Positions 1-8,456 of a DNA stretch of 64,000 nt are shown piece by piece (the stretch's first letter is position 1; each line of letters starts with the position of its first letter). A program made the translations under genes and the position numbers. Below the pieces are notes generated by a model. The model ran no database searches. It was not told where the DNA came from and saw only the letters and a list, made by a program, of their open reading frames with translations. The DNA is taken from NCBI RefSeq assembly GCF_046159835.1, contig NZ_JBJXCY010000001.1:1488001-1552000 (forward strand). The letters are read 5' to 3'. The DNA is from JACKJK01 sp046159835 (GTDB lineage: Bacteria > Pseudomonadota > Alphaproteobacteria > Rhizobiales > Tepidamorphaceae).

Positions 1-1695
1 GTCGCCGAGTTCATCGGCGAAGTGCTTGATCGTCAGGCGGATCGGGTTGGGTGCTGCCTGTCCAAGGCCGCAGATCGAGGCGTCGGCCATGGCGGTCGCA
101 AGTTCCTCAAGCAGCGGCTTGTCCCAGGTGTCCTTCTCCATCAGCTTCACGGCCTTCTCGCAGCCGACGCGGCAGGGCGTGCACTGGCCGCAGCTCTCGT
201 CCTCGAAGAAGCGAAGCATGTTGAGCGCGGCATCGCGCGCCTTGTCCTTGTCGGACAGCACGACGACAGCAGCAGAACCGATAAAGGTGCCGTGCGGCTG
301 CAACGTGTCGAAGTCGAGCGGAATGTCGTCCATGGACGCCGGCAGCAGGCCGGAAGAGGGGCCGCCCGGCTGGTAGGCCTTGAAGGTGTGACCGTCCGTC
401 ATGCCGCCGCAGGCCTCGATGAGGTCGACGATGGTGGAACCGGCGGGCAGCAGCTTCACGCCCGGGTTCTTCACCCGGCCGGAAACGGAATAGGCACGCA
501 TGCCCTTGCGGCCGTTGACGCCGTGGGCACCGAAGACATCGCCGCCTTCGCGGCAGATCTTGGCGATCCAGTAGAGCGTCTCGACGTTGTGGACCAGCGT
601 CGGGCGATTGAAGATGCCGACCTGCGCCACGTAGGGCGGGCGGTGACGCGGCAGGCCGCGCTTGCCCTCGATGGATTCGATCATCGCGGATTCTTCACCG
701 CAGATGTAGGCGCCTGCGCCGCGGCGCAGATCGATGTAGCCCTTGGTGACGATCCCGGCGTTCTCCAGTTCGGCGATCTCCTTGCGCAGGAGGTCGATCA
801 CGAACGGATACTCGTCGCGCATGTAGATGAAGGCCTTCTCGGCTTCCACCGCCCAGGCGGCGATCAGCATGCCTTCGAGGAAGAGGTGCGGGTCGCGCTC
901 AAGGAAGTAGCGATCCTTGAAGGTGCCCGGCTCGCCCTCGTCACCGTTGACGGCGAGGTAGCGCGGGCCCTGTTCGGCGCGCACGAAGGACCATTTCTTG
1001 CCGGACGGGAAGCCGGCGCCGCCCATGCCGCGCAGACCGGAGTCGAGGACTTCTTGCTGCACCTGGTCCGGCGTCTTCGCGCCGTCGCGCAGGCTCTTCA
1101 GGGCCTTGTAGCCGCCATTGGCAACGTAGGACGAAAAGGCTTCGTAGTCGGGCAGGTGCGCGTGGGTGTCGTCGTTGGCAATCGCCTCGGCGACCTTTTC
1201 AGGCGTCGCGTGGTCGATGTGGTTGTGCCCGATTTCAAGAACCGGCGCGGTGTCGCAGCGGCCCATGCAGGGCGCGCGCAGCACGCGGACCTTGGCGGGA
1301 TCCTGGCCATCCTGCAGCGCCTTCATGAGCTGCTGTGCGCCGGCCATCTCGCAGGAGAGGCTGTCGCAAACGCGGATGGTGAGGTCCGGAGGCGGGGCCT
1401 CGCCTTCCTTCACCACGTCGAAATGGGCGTAGAAGGTCGCAACTTCGTAGACTTCGGCCTGCGCCAGGCGCATTTCCTCGGCGAGCGCACGCATGTGCTC
1501 GGCCGACAGGTGACCGTATTCGTCCTGAATCAGGTGCAGGAACTCGATCAGCAGGTCGCGGCGGCGTGGGCGCTCGCCCAGCAAATCGCGGACCTGCAAC
1601 AGGGCCTGATCTTCATACTGACGGCCCTTGGGGGTCTTGCGCCCCTTGCCTGCGCCGCTTTTCCATACGCCGAGCTTGTCGTCGTGCGTGGCCAT
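1..1695 (-). CDS. fdsB: NAD-dependent formate dehydrogenase beta subunit (NuoE-NuoF fusion), 3' end cut by window edge
   Basis: Diaphorase subunit that passes electrons from formate oxidation to NAD+ through FMN and Fe-S clusters in the cytoplasm. The visible 565 residues begin with a NuoE-like thioredoxin-fold [2Fe-2S] domain (CDSLSC and CMGRC motifs, roughly residues 108-146). A NuoF-like NAD/FMN domain follows (GLRGMGGAGFPSG, GDEGEPGTFKDR, GAYICGEESA), then the [4Fe-4S] motif CGQCTPCRVGC near residue 512. The fused layout and size resemble the beta subunit of Methylobacterium FDH1 (about 570 residues), so only a few residues should be missing. Start chosen at the ATG at 1695 with AGGAG upstream. 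The catalytic alpha subunit would lie left of the window. Complex I NuoF is unlikely because NuoE is fused and no nuo genes are nearby. Confidence 0.88.
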   Translation of the reverse strand, partial: MATHDDKLGVWKSGAGKGRKTPKGRQYEDQALLQVRDLLGERPRRRDLLIEFLHLIQDEYGHLSAEHMRALAEEMRLAQAEVYEVATFYAHFDVVKEGEAPPPDLTIRVCDSLSCEMAGAQQLMKALQDGQDPAKVRVLRAPCMGRCDTAPVLEIGHNHIDHATPEKVAEAIANDDTHAHLPDYEAFSSYVANGGYKALKSLRDGAKTPDQVQQEVLDSGLRGMGGAGFPSGKKWSFVRAEQGPRYLAVNGDEGEPGTFKDRYFLERDPHLFLEGMLIAAWAVEAEKAFIYMRDEYPFVIDLLRKEIAELENAGIVTKGYIDLRRGAGAYICGEESAMIESIEGKRGLPRHRPPYVAQVGIFNRPTLVHNVETLYWIAKICREGGDVFGAHGVNGRKGMRAYSVSGRVKNPGVKLLPAGSTIVDLIEACGGMTDGHTFKAYQPGGPSSGLLPASMDDIPLDFDTLQPHGTFIGSAAVVVLSDKDKARDAALNMLRFFEDESCGQCTPCRVGCEKAVKLMEKDTWDKPLLEELATAMADASICGLGQAAPNPIRLTIKHFADELGD

Positions 1696-1712
1696 AATCA
1701 CCAACTCCTTCA

Positions 1713-1724
1713 GGAAACGTTTCC
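1713..1724. promoter_or_regulatory. 12-bp perfect palindrome in the fdsB leader (possible operator)
   Basis: GGAAACGTTTCC is a perfect dyad centred on CG, 18 bp upstream of the fdsB start codon. The form resembles operators of LacI-type repressors, but no such regulator is encoded in the window. Its position fits a site that blocks transcription or early elongation of the formate dehydrogenase operon. Function is inferred only. Confidence 0.3.
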
Positions 1725-2140
1725 CACCGTTCTTTCGACGGCGTTTAGCAGGGAATTTGCAAGTTATCTTGATGCGGTGTGGAGAAAGTCCTCGACTTCA
1801 CCGCACATGATGGCTGATCCGATCCAGTCGCCGTTTGCGCCGTCTCGAGGTGTTCAACCCTCGTCATGGCTTTGCTGATCGGCGACAGGGGGAGGCTCGG
1901 CAAGGACCGAAGGCCCGATTCTGCGCAGGCGCCGACGCGTGTGAACGCGTATGCCGCGTGCTTCGCCGTCGCGCATGTGCCATTGCTGGCCGGATGCCCG
2001 GCGTTACAGATCGGTGCCGAATGATGCATCGGTCTTTGACTTCCTCCCAATCAGCCTATTGTGGCCATGGGACGCTTTCTTGACTTTCGCCTACACGCCG
2101 TATTTTTATCTAATACCGCCATGTATGCAGAGGCTTGAAT
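1725..2140. other. Non-coding region between divergent fdsB and araC-type gene
   Basis: About 415 bases between the fdsB leader palindrome and the regulator start. Open frames here have no recognisable product and no ribosome-binding sites. It must hold the promoters of the two divergent genes, but I cannot identify them with confidence. Confidence 0.5.
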
Positions 2141-3103
2141 ATGTCTGCCGTTCCATTCCGGGTCGGATTCCTGCTGGTCGACGGATTTCCATTGCTGTCC
2201 TACGCCGCAGCCATCGAGCCATTGCGCGCCGCCAACACGGTTTCGAGCGAAAAACTTTACGATATCAAGAACCTGCCGATGTCCGGCGCGCGCTCGACCA
2301 GTGCCTCGGGAACGGAAACCCGTGCGCAGGCCCATGTCGGTGAGACGGTGGATTTCGACCTGCTTTGCGTGATTGCAGGCGAGCTGAAGAGCTTTGGCGA
2401 CCGCCGCGTGACCGGTTGGCTGCGGCTCCTGGCGCGGCGGGGAATCGCATTGGCGGGAATCGCGGGCGGGGCCGCAGCACTCGCGGAGACAGGCTTGATG
2501 GCCAACCGGCGCATGACAGCGCCGGTGATGATGCTGCCGCGCCTGAGCGAGCAGCATCCCCATCTTCTGCTGGAGCCGGTGCCCTACGTCATCGATCGCG
2601 ACCGCATGACCGCAACCGGGGGTGCTGCGTCCGGCGACATGATGCTGGCGCTCATCAGCAGCCATCACGGCGCGGCGATGGCTGACGACGTGCGTGAACT
2701 GGTGCTGCACGGCGCCACGCGCCCTGCATACGCTTCCGCGGCAAATCTGGAGGACCGCGCCGGGCAGGGCGGGAACTCGAAGGCGGTGATCGCCGCGATC
2801 CAGACCATGAAGAACAATATTGCCGAGCCACTGCCGGTGGAGGAACTTGCGCGACTGTCGGGCATCAGCGAGCGGCAGCTCGTGCGGCTCTTTTCCCAGC
2901 GCATGGGGCAGGGGCCGGCGGCCTACTACCGCGACCTGCGACTGGAAACGGCCCGCAGCCTCGTGGAGCAGTCGAGCCTCAGCCTGACCGAAATCGCGTT
3001 GGCGTCCGGCTTTTCGAACTCCGCGCACTTCTCCAAGGCGTTCTCCGACCGGTTCGGCGAAGCGCCCTCACGCCTGCGCAAGGCACGCTGGAAAACCGGC
3101 TGA
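2141..3103 (+). CDS. GlxA family transcriptional regulator (DJ-1/PfpI-like domain plus AraC HTH)
   Basis: A 320-residue DNA-binding regulator. Residues 1-190 form a DJ-1/PfpI-type amidotransferase-like sensor domain (begins FRVGFLLVDGFPLLSYAA). The C-terminal third is an AraC/XylS double helix-turn-helix (PLPVEELARLSGISERQLVR, then LSLTEIALASGFSNSAHFSK). The family includes GbdR, CdhR and SouR, which control catabolism of betaine, carnitine and sarcosine. The ligand here is unknown. Start placed at ATG 2141 because AGAGG lies 7 bases upstream; an in-frame TTG at 2135 is less likely. Divergent from formate dehydrogenase, so control of C1 metabolism is possible but only inferred. Confidence 0.85.
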   Translation: MSAVPFRVGFLLVDGFPLLSYAAAIEPLRAANTVSSEKLYDIKNLPMSGARSTSASGTETRAQAHVGETVDFDLLCVIAGELKSFGDRRVTGWLRLLARRGIALAGIAGGAAALAETGLMANRRMTAPVMMLPRLSEQHPHLLLEPVPYVIDRDRMTATGGAASGDMMLALISSHHGAAMADDVRELVLHGATRPAYASAANLEDRAGQGGNSKAVIAAIQTMKNNIAEPLPVEELARLSGISERQLVRLFSQRMGQGPAAYYRDLRLETARSLVEQSSLSLTEIALASGFSNSAHFSKAFSDRFGEAPSRLRKARWKTG

Positions 3104-3116
3104 TGCGCGCTGAACC

Positions 3117-3518
3117 CTAGCGCGCAAATATCTGGGCTGCGAAATAGCCGGCCGTTGCGGCAAGCCCGGTGAGGAAGGTGCCCCACGCAACGTCGATCGC
3201 CACCATCGAGACCGGCCAGTCCTTCAGCGTCGCGTGGTTGGTCATCTCGTATGTCGCGTAACAGAAGAAGCCGAACAACGCGCCGTAGAGCGTCGCGGTC
3301 CCCGGCGCATTGGCCTTGAGGGCAGGCGAGATTGCGAAGAACACGATGCCGACCACGTAGACGAGGTAGAAGCCGGCGGCGGCAACCATCTTGGGCTGGT
3401 CGAGCAGCAGGTGGCCGATCCGCTCGACGAATATCTGCCGCGCGATGTGGGCGAGCCAGACGTAGTCCAAGCCGAGAAAGACCACTGCTGTTGCGATATA
3501 GGCGATGACATATTGCAT
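3117..3518 (-). CDS. DUF2177 family membrane protein
   Basis: A 133-residue integral membrane protein with about four hydrophobic helices. Family motifs are LDYVWL near residue 15 and FFCYATYEMTNHATLKDWP near residue 85. Start set at ATG 3518, with GGAGG ideally spaced, rather than an upstream in-frame start. The family has no established biochemical function. A TGATCC-N18-TATCGG promoter lies 23 bases upstream of the start, mirroring the one for the divergent lipid-modification operon, so it probably belongs to the same RpoE-ChrR stress regulon. The 3' end converges on the araC-type gene with a 13-base gap. Confidence 0.8.
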   Translation of the reverse strand: MQYVIAYIATAVVFLGLDYVWLAHIARQIFVERIGHLLLDQPKMVAAAGFYLVYVVGIVFFAISPALKANAPGTATLYGALFGFFCYATYEMTNHATLKDWPVSMVAIDVAWGTFLTGLAATAGYFAAQIFAR

Positions 3519-3540
3519 GGGTTGCCTCCGTGATGCGCAA

Positions 3541-3570
3541 CCGATACGCGGGGGCCGCGTCACCGGATCA
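3541..3570 (-). promoter_or_regulatory. RpoE (ECF11)-type promoter for the DUF2177 gene
   Basis: On the minus strand TGATCC (3570-3565) is followed by an 18-base spacer and TATCGG (3546-3541). TGATCC is the known -35 element of ECF11 sigma factors such as Rhodobacter sphaeroides sigma-E, whose -10 is near TAAGA. The same pattern is seen at 3601 and 9104 in this window. Confidence 0.65.
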
Positions 3571-3600
3571 AGCGTTGGTTAAATTCCAACGCCGGCTGTG

Positions 3601-3630
3601 TGATCCGCGTTCCAGGTGGTGGCGTATCAC
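3601..3630 (+). promoter_or_regulatory. RpoE (ECF11)-type promoter for the FAD-DUF1365-methyltransferase operon
   Basis: TGATCC at 3601-3606, 18-base spacer, TATCAC at 3625-3630, placing the transcription start about 25 bases before the start codon at 3661. It is divergent to the matching element at 3541-3570; the two -35 boxes are 30 bases apart. Confidence 0.7.
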
Positions 3631-3660
3631 GCCCAACACGTCCCGCACGCAAGGTTCTTC

Positions 3661-4989
3661 ATGCGCCCTCTTAAAATCGCAGTCATCGGCTCCGGCATCT
3701 CCGGATTGTCGGCAGCCTGGTTGCTGTCGAAAACGCATAACGTCACGCTGTACGAGACCGATGACCGTCTTGGCGGACACGCCAACACGACGCATGTCGA
3801 CATGCCCGATGGAACGGTCGCCGTGGACACCGGATTCATCGTCTACAACGAGCTGACCTATCCCAACCTGACTGCGCTGTTTGCACATCTCGACGTGCCG
3901 ACGCAGGCAAGCAGCATGGGCTTTTCGTTTTCGTCCGACGCTGGCGCCTACGAATATTCCGGCACGGGAGCGAACGGTTTCTTCGGCCAGCGCCGCAACC
4001 TTCTCAAGAAGCGCCACTGGCGGATGCTGTCCGACATCAAGCGGTTCTTCGAAACGGCGACGACGCGCGTCACAGCCTACGACCCGCAGATCAGCCTTGG
4101 CGCGTTCCTCGCAACCGAGGGCTACTCGACTACCTTCATTGACGAACACATCGTGCCGATGGGCGCCGCAATCTGGTCGACACCGGCTCAACGCATGCTG
4201 GATTTCCCGGCCCGCGCCTTCGTCGACTTCTATGACAACCACCGCCTGCTGCAGTTCAACGATCAGCCGGTCTGGCGCACGGTGCGTGGCGGCAGCCGCG
4301 AATACGTCCAGCGCATCTGCGACGATGGCGACTTCGAGATCGTGCAGGGTGTCGGCGCGCGCGCCATCCGCCGAACCGATACCGCGGCATTGGTTGAGGA
4401 TGCGCGCGGCGCCGTCCGCCCGTTCGACCAGGTGGTGATCGCCACGCAGGCCGACCAGGCGCTCGGCCTGCTGGATGCGCCTGCCGACGAAGAGGCGCGC
4501 CTGCTGGGCGCATTCGCCTACCAGGAGAACCTTGCCATCCTTCACAGCGACCGCCGGTTGATGCCGAAACGCCGCCGCATCTGGTCTGCGTGGAACTTCC
4601 TGAAGAGCGGCGCGCAAGGTCGCAGCGAACTGTGCCTGACCTACTGGATGAACGAACTCCAGTCGCTGGACACGCGCTGGCCGGTTCTCGTGACGCTGAA
4701 CCCCTACGATGAGGTTCACCCCAAGGCCGAGCACGGACGCTTCGCCTACCGCCATGCAGTCTTCGACAATGCCGCGCTGACCGCCCAGAAAGATCTCTGG
4801 TCCCTGCAAGGCCAGAAGCGAACATGGTTCTGCGGCAGCTATTTCGGTTACGGTTTCCACGAAGACGGCTTGCAGGCCGGGCTTGCGGTTGCCGAGGCCA
4901 TCGGCGGCGTGCGCCGCCCCTGGTATGTCGACAACGAATCCGGTCGCATCCATTCGATCCGTCCGCGCGACGTGCGGGCAGCGGAGTAA
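3661..4989 (+). CDS. FAD-dependent oxidoreductase of lipid-modification operon (amine-oxidase fold)
   Basis: A 442-residue flavoprotein. The N-terminal dinucleotide-binding motif GSGISG (residues 10-15) is followed by LYETDDRLGGHAN, typical of the amine oxidase/phytoene desaturase superfamily. Start set at ATG 3661 with AAGG upstream, removing a 15-residue extension. It is first in a three-gene operon with a DUF1365 protein and a cyclopropane-fatty-acid-synthase-like methyltransferase. Related sets in alphaproteobacteria belong to the sigma-E/ChrR singlet-oxygen regulon. Homologues may act as desaturases in methylated or furan fatty acid formation (UfaD type), but that assignment is inference. 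Confidence 0.83.
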   Translation: MRPLKIAVIGSGISGLSAAWLLSKTHNVTLYETDDRLGGHANTTHVDMPDGTVAVDTGFIVYNELTYPNLTALFAHLDVPTQASSMGFSFSSDAGAYEYSGTGANGFFGQRRNLLKKRHWRMLSDIKRFFETATTRVTAYDPQISLGAFLATEGYSTTFIDEHIVPMGAAIWSTPAQRMLDFPARAFVDFYDNHRLLQFNDQPVWRTVRGGSREYVQRICDDGDFEIVQGVGARAIRRTDTAALVEDARGAVRPFDQVVIATQADQALGLLDAPADEEARLLGAFAYQENLAILHSDRRLMPKRRRIWSAWNFLKSGAQGRSELCLTYWMNELQSLDTRWPVLVTLNPYDEVHPKAEHGRFAYRHAVFDNAALTAQKDLWSLQGQKRTWFCGSYFGYGFHEDGLQAGLAVAEAIGGVRRPWYVDNESGRIHSIRPRDVRAAE

Positions 4990-4991
4990 CA

Positions 4992-5786
4992 ATGACGGCA
5001 GCGCCGACAAACGCGATCTATGCAGGCGACGTGGTTCACAACCGCGTCCAGCCGGTGCATCACGCCCTGCGCTACCGGGTGTTCTCGCTGTTCGCCTTCG
5101 TCGACGAGCTTCCGGCCCTGTCGAAACGCAGCAGGCTTTTCTCCTACAATTCCGCCAATCTCGTTTCGCTGCACGACAAGGATCTCGGCAAGGGCGGGCC
5201 ATTGGAGCCGTATCTGCGCGGCATCGCGAATGAGGCCGGTCTTGCCGAAGAGATCCAGCGTTTCGCATTGCTGTGTTACCCGCGCGTGCTCGGCTGCGCG
5301 TTCAACCCGCTGACGGTCTATTTCGGATATGACGCGGCCGATGCCACGCGGCTGGTCGTCTACGAGGTGAGCAACACGTTCGGCGAGCGCATGACCTACG
5401 TGATGCCAGTCGTTAGCGATGGCAAAATGCTTGAGCAGGATTGCAGCAAGCAGCTGTACGTGTCGCCGTTCAATGCCGTGGAGGGCACGTATCATTTTTC
5501 GGTTCGCGGTCCCGGCGATATCCTCAAGCTCGCCATAAGGCTGGAAGTCGAGGGTCGCACCTGCATGACCGCTTATTTCAACGCCGCGCGAAAGGCCTTT
5601 TCCGACGCCGCGCTGGCGCGCGAGTTGATCCGTGTCGGCTGGCTCGGCGCCAAGGTAATCGGCGCGATCCATCTGGAAGCCGCGAAGCTGTGGCTGAAGG
5701 GCCTGCGGCTGCAGCCACGGCCGACCGCGCCGCGGCAGGCGGTGTCGATTAAGACGAACGACTATGCGGAGGCGAGAGACGCATGA
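4992..5786 (+). CDS. DUF1365 domain-containing protein
   Basis: A 264-residue protein of the DUF1365 family. It begins with the signature IYAGDVVHNRVQPVHHALRY and contains CYPRVLGCAFNPLTVYFGYD near residue 100. Start is ATG 4992, two bases after the preceding stop, with GGAG within the upstream stop region. The gene overlaps the next one by ATGA (5783-5786), so translation is coupled. DUF1365 proteins nearly always accompany the FAD oxidoreductase and the CFA-synthase-like methyltransferase, and are thought to take part in phospholipid acyl-chain modification, possibly the oxygen-dependent furan-ring step. No catalytic residues can be assigned from sequence. Confidence 0.85.
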   Translation: MTAAPTNAIYAGDVVHNRVQPVHHALRYRVFSLFAFVDELPALSKRSRLFSYNSANLVSLHDKDLGKGGPLEPYLRGIANEAGLAEEIQRFALLCYPRVLGCAFNPLTVYFGYDAADATRLVVYEVSNTFGERMTYVMPVVSDGKMLEQDCSKQLYVSPFNAVEGTYHFSVRGPGDILKLAIRLEVEGRTCMTAYFNAARKAFSDAALARELIRVGWLGAKVIGAIHLEAAKLWLKGLRLQPRPTAPRQAVSIKTNDYAEARDA

Positions 5787-7015
5787 TCGAACTGGTTGCA
5801 ACCGAAGCCGGTATCCGCCGCGGCCTTCGCATTCCGCTCAAGGAGCGCGTGCTGTACCGGCTGGCCCGCCGCTTTCTGCAGTTTCAGCCGCAAGGCAGCA
5901 TCATCGTGGAAATGCCGTCCGGCCAGCGCTACCGATTTGGCGAGGACAATGGCGCTGAACCCGCCATGATGAAGTTGAACGACTACGCGCTGCTGCGCAA
6001 AGCCATCCTGCGCGGCAAGCTGGGATTCGCCGAAAGCTACATCGCCGGCAACATCGACATTCCCGACCTGACGCGGCTGTTTCACTTCTTCCTGCGCAAC
6101 GAGGATGCCTTCGCGCAGGCCGGACGCGAGATGTTCAAGGTCCGGCTTCCCGACAGGCTTGCCCACCGCCGCCGTCGCAATTCGCGGCGCAACTCCCGTC
6201 GCAACATCTCCGACCACTACGATCTGTCGAACGAGTTCTTCGCGCTCTGGCTCGATCCGGAAATGATTTATTCGAGCGGCATCTACCGTGATGGGCGCGA
6301 CACGCTGGAAGACGCGCAGTCCACCAAGCTCAAGCGCATCGTCGATCTTCTCAACCTGTCACCCAATCAGGATGTGCTGGAAATCGGTTGCGGCTGGGGC
6401 GCATTGGCGCGCGCCATTGCCAGTGTCGCCGGCGCCAACGTGACCGGCATCACGCTGTCGCGCGAGCAGCTCGCGGCAGCGCGCGCGTCCGCTGTCGCAC
6501 AGGGGCTGTCAAACCACGCCAATTTCGTTCTGGAAGATTACCGCGACACGGTGGGACAGTACGACCGGATCGTCTCCATCGAGATGATCGAGGCCGTCGG
6601 TCAGGAATACTGGCCGCGCTACTTCGAGACGCTCCGCGAGCGCCTGAAGCCGGGCGGGTCGGCGGTGGTCTAGGCCATCACCATTGCCGACAAGAACTTC
6701 GAGACCTACAGCCGCAGCACCGATTTCATCCAGCGCTACATCTTCCCGGGCGGCATGCTGCCGACCGTCGACATCATGCGCGAGCATGCGGAGCAGGCAG
6801 GCTTGAAGCTGGGTCACGAGGAGCGCTTTGCGGCGAGCTACGCCGAGACGCTTCGCGAATGGCGCCGGCGCTTTGAGGCGGCATGGCCGCAGATCGAGGC
6901 GCTCGGCTTCGACGCGCGCTTCCGGCGACTGTGGCGCTACTACCTGACCTATTGCGAAGCGGGATTTGATGCCGGCGAGATCGATGTCGGCCTGTATCGG
7001 TTCGACCGCATCTAG
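5783..7015 (+). pseudogene. Cyclopropane-fatty-acid-synthase-like SAM methyltransferase, interrupted by an in-frame TAG
   Basis: Without the stop this frame would encode about 410 residues, the usual length for this family, which methylates double bases of phospholipid acyl chains with S-adenosylmethionine. The first 296 residues hold the core: YDLSNEFFALWLDPEMIYSSG, the SAM-binding loop VLEIGCGWG and SIEMIEAVG. The codon at 6671-6673 is TAG where relatives have Gln (VV-Q-AITI). The same frame then continues intact (AITIADKNFETYS through FIQRYIFPGGMLP to LYRFDRI) to a normal stop at 7015. A single C-to-T change explains this. Either the gene is freshly inactivated, the stop is partly read through, or the base is a sequencing error. 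The truncated product lacks the C-terminal catalytic region. Confidence 0.85.
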
Positions 7016-7026
7016 AGACCGGCTGG

Positions 7027-7794
7027 CTAGGCGCTGCGTTCTTCGACCATGAAGCGGCGCAGGACCCAGAAATAGACCGGGTCGGGCAGGGCACGCAGCA
7101 GCTTCATCGCCATCGCGAACAGGCAGGGGAAGGTAATCTCGAACTTGCCCTTCGCCACGCCTGCCATGATCTCGCGCGCCGCACGCTCTGCCGAAACCAT
7201 GCCGGGCATCGGAAACGGGTTGTCCGCCGTCATCGGCGTGTCGACGAAGCCGGGATTGACCACGCTCACCCTGATTCCGAATTGGTGCAGCTCGGCGTTC
7301 AGCGTTTCGGCAAGGTTGATGAGTGCTGCCTTCGTCGGCCCGTACGCACCGGATTTCGGAAGGCCGCGATAACCTGCCACCGAGGCGACGATCACGATAT
7401 GGCCTTCGCCGCGCGCACGCATCGCGGGAAGCAAAGCCAAGACGGCCTGGTAGACACCCAGAACGTTGATCTCCAGAGCCTGCCGCGCCTGATCCACGGT
7501 CAGGTCTATCACGTCCGTCATGTGCCAGACGGCGGCACACAGGATCGCAACGTCGATCTCGCCGACACCGTCGCGGATACCGGCGACGGTTTCGAGCACC
7601 TTGTCGTTGTCGGTCACATCGAGCGGGTAGGGGTGCAGCCTCGCCGCCGCCTCCGCGATGTCGCGCAGCTTGTCTTCGCTGCGCGCGGAAATCGCGACGC
7701 GGTTGCCGTCGCGCGCATAGCGTTGCGCCAGCTCCAGGCCGATCCCGGAACTGGCGCCAACAATCCAGATTGTCTTGTCGGTGAGCTTGCTCAT
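7027..7794 (-). CDS. SDR family NAD(P)-dependent oxidoreductase
   Basis: A 255-residue short-chain dehydrogenase with the cofactor loop GASSGIG at residues 13-19, the NAG-equivalent region AILCAAVW, the catalytic serine in VASVAG and the YGPTK (YxxxK) motif near residue 147. A hydrophobic C-terminus (FAMAMKLLRALPDPVYFWVLRRF) may touch the membrane. It is the third gene of rpoE-chrR-sdr, overlapping chrR by ATGA, and converges on the lipid operon with an 11-base gap. An SDR linked to RpoE-ChrR is also known in Rhodobacter sphaeroides. Its substrate is unknown; a lipid-derived ketone or alcohol would fit the neighbourhood. Confidence 0.85.
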   Translation of the reverse strand: MSKLTDKTIWIVGASSGIGLELAQRYARDGNRVAISARSEDKLRDIAEAAARLHPYPLDVTDNDKVLETVAGIRDGVGEIDVAILCAAVWHMTDVIDLTVDQARQALEINVLGVYQAVLALLPAMRARGEGHIVIVASVAGYRGLPKSGAYGPTKAALINLAETLNAELHQFGIRVSVVNPGFVDTPMTADNPFPMPGMVSAERAAREIMAGVAKGKFEITFPCLFAMAMKLLRALPDPVYFWVLRRFMVEERSA

Positions 7795-8456
7795 ACCCCG
7801 AAGATCGGCTGCAGCAGCCGCATCAGCAGGCCGCGGAAGCGCGTCGGGGCTTCGGTCGCCACGAGGCAGATGCAGGGTGCATCCTGCTCCACGACCGGCT
7901 CGTGCTCGACATGCTCGTCGAGGTCGGCGATGTCGCCGGCGGCAAACCGCCCGAACTCGTCGCGATATGCGCCGCTGAGGATCAGGGTCATTTCATCACC
8001 GCCGTGACCATGTTCGGGCATGGCGCGGCCGGGACCGATACTGAGCATGTAGAGCCGCGACTTGCCGTCAGTGTCGAGCGCAATGTCGTGCTTGCGTACG
8101 CCCGGTGCGATCGTCTTCCACGCAATGCCGTCCAGCGACTTGCCGACGTGGCGCGCAAGCGGTGCGGGGACATCGGACCCCGGATCGCGTGCGACGCGTC
8201 CGGAGATGCGAATGGCGTCATCGTCATTGACCGTCGCGAGCCTGTTCATCAGCGCGTCGAATGAACCGGGTTCGACACTGGTCGGCTCGCAACGCTCCAT
8301 CAGCTCACCGCCCATGTCTTCGGCGGCGCGCACAGCGTTGCGGCACGTATCGCACATGGTGAGATGTGAACTGACGACGATGGCGAACGCCTCGTCCAGA
8401 TCGCCTGCGGCATAGCGCAGGACGGTCGCGTCATCGAGATGATGCGAAACACTCAT
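7791..8456 (-). CDS. chrR: ChrR family zinc anti-sigma factor with cupin domain
   Basis: A 221-residue cytoplasmic anti-sigma factor for the adjacent RpoE. The N-terminal zinc-binding anti-sigma domain keeps all four ligands at the positions known from Rhodobacter sphaeroides ChrR: H6, H31, C35 and C38 (HLTMCDTC). The C-terminal half is a cupin with metal-binding residues in PEHGHGGDE, needed for response to singlet oxygen or organic peroxide. It overlaps rpoE by 4 bases upstream and the SDR gene by 4 bases downstream, so all three are co-translated. The complete ligand set suggests a working repressor. Confidence 0.93.
   Translation of the reverse strand: MSVSHHLDDATVLRYAAGDLDEAFAIVVSSHLTMCDTCRNAVRAAEDMGGELMERCEPTSVEPGSFDALMNRLATVNDDDAIRISGRVARDPGSDVPAPLARHVGKSLDGIAWKTIAPGVRKHDIALDTDGKSRLYMLSIGPGRAMPEHGHGGDEMTLILSGAYRDEFGRFAAGDIADLDEHVEHEPVVEQDAPCICLVATEAPTRFRGLLMRLLQPIFGV

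Noticed and set aside
22..1878. A 618-codon plus-strand open frame opposite formate dehydrogenase
   Set aside because: Its product has no recognisable domain. The minus strand carries all NuoE/NuoF motifs, so this is the antisense shadow of a GC-rich gene.
3568..5268. A 566-codon minus-strand open frame opposite the FAD oxidoreductase gene
   Set aside because: No domain; covers the divergent promoters and the coding strand of a clear flavoprotein.
6671..6673. TAG as a recoded amino acid (for example pyrrolysine)
   Set aside because: Only one such codon is seen, the family residue is Gln, and no recoding genes or elements are visible; a nonsense mutation or read error is simpler.
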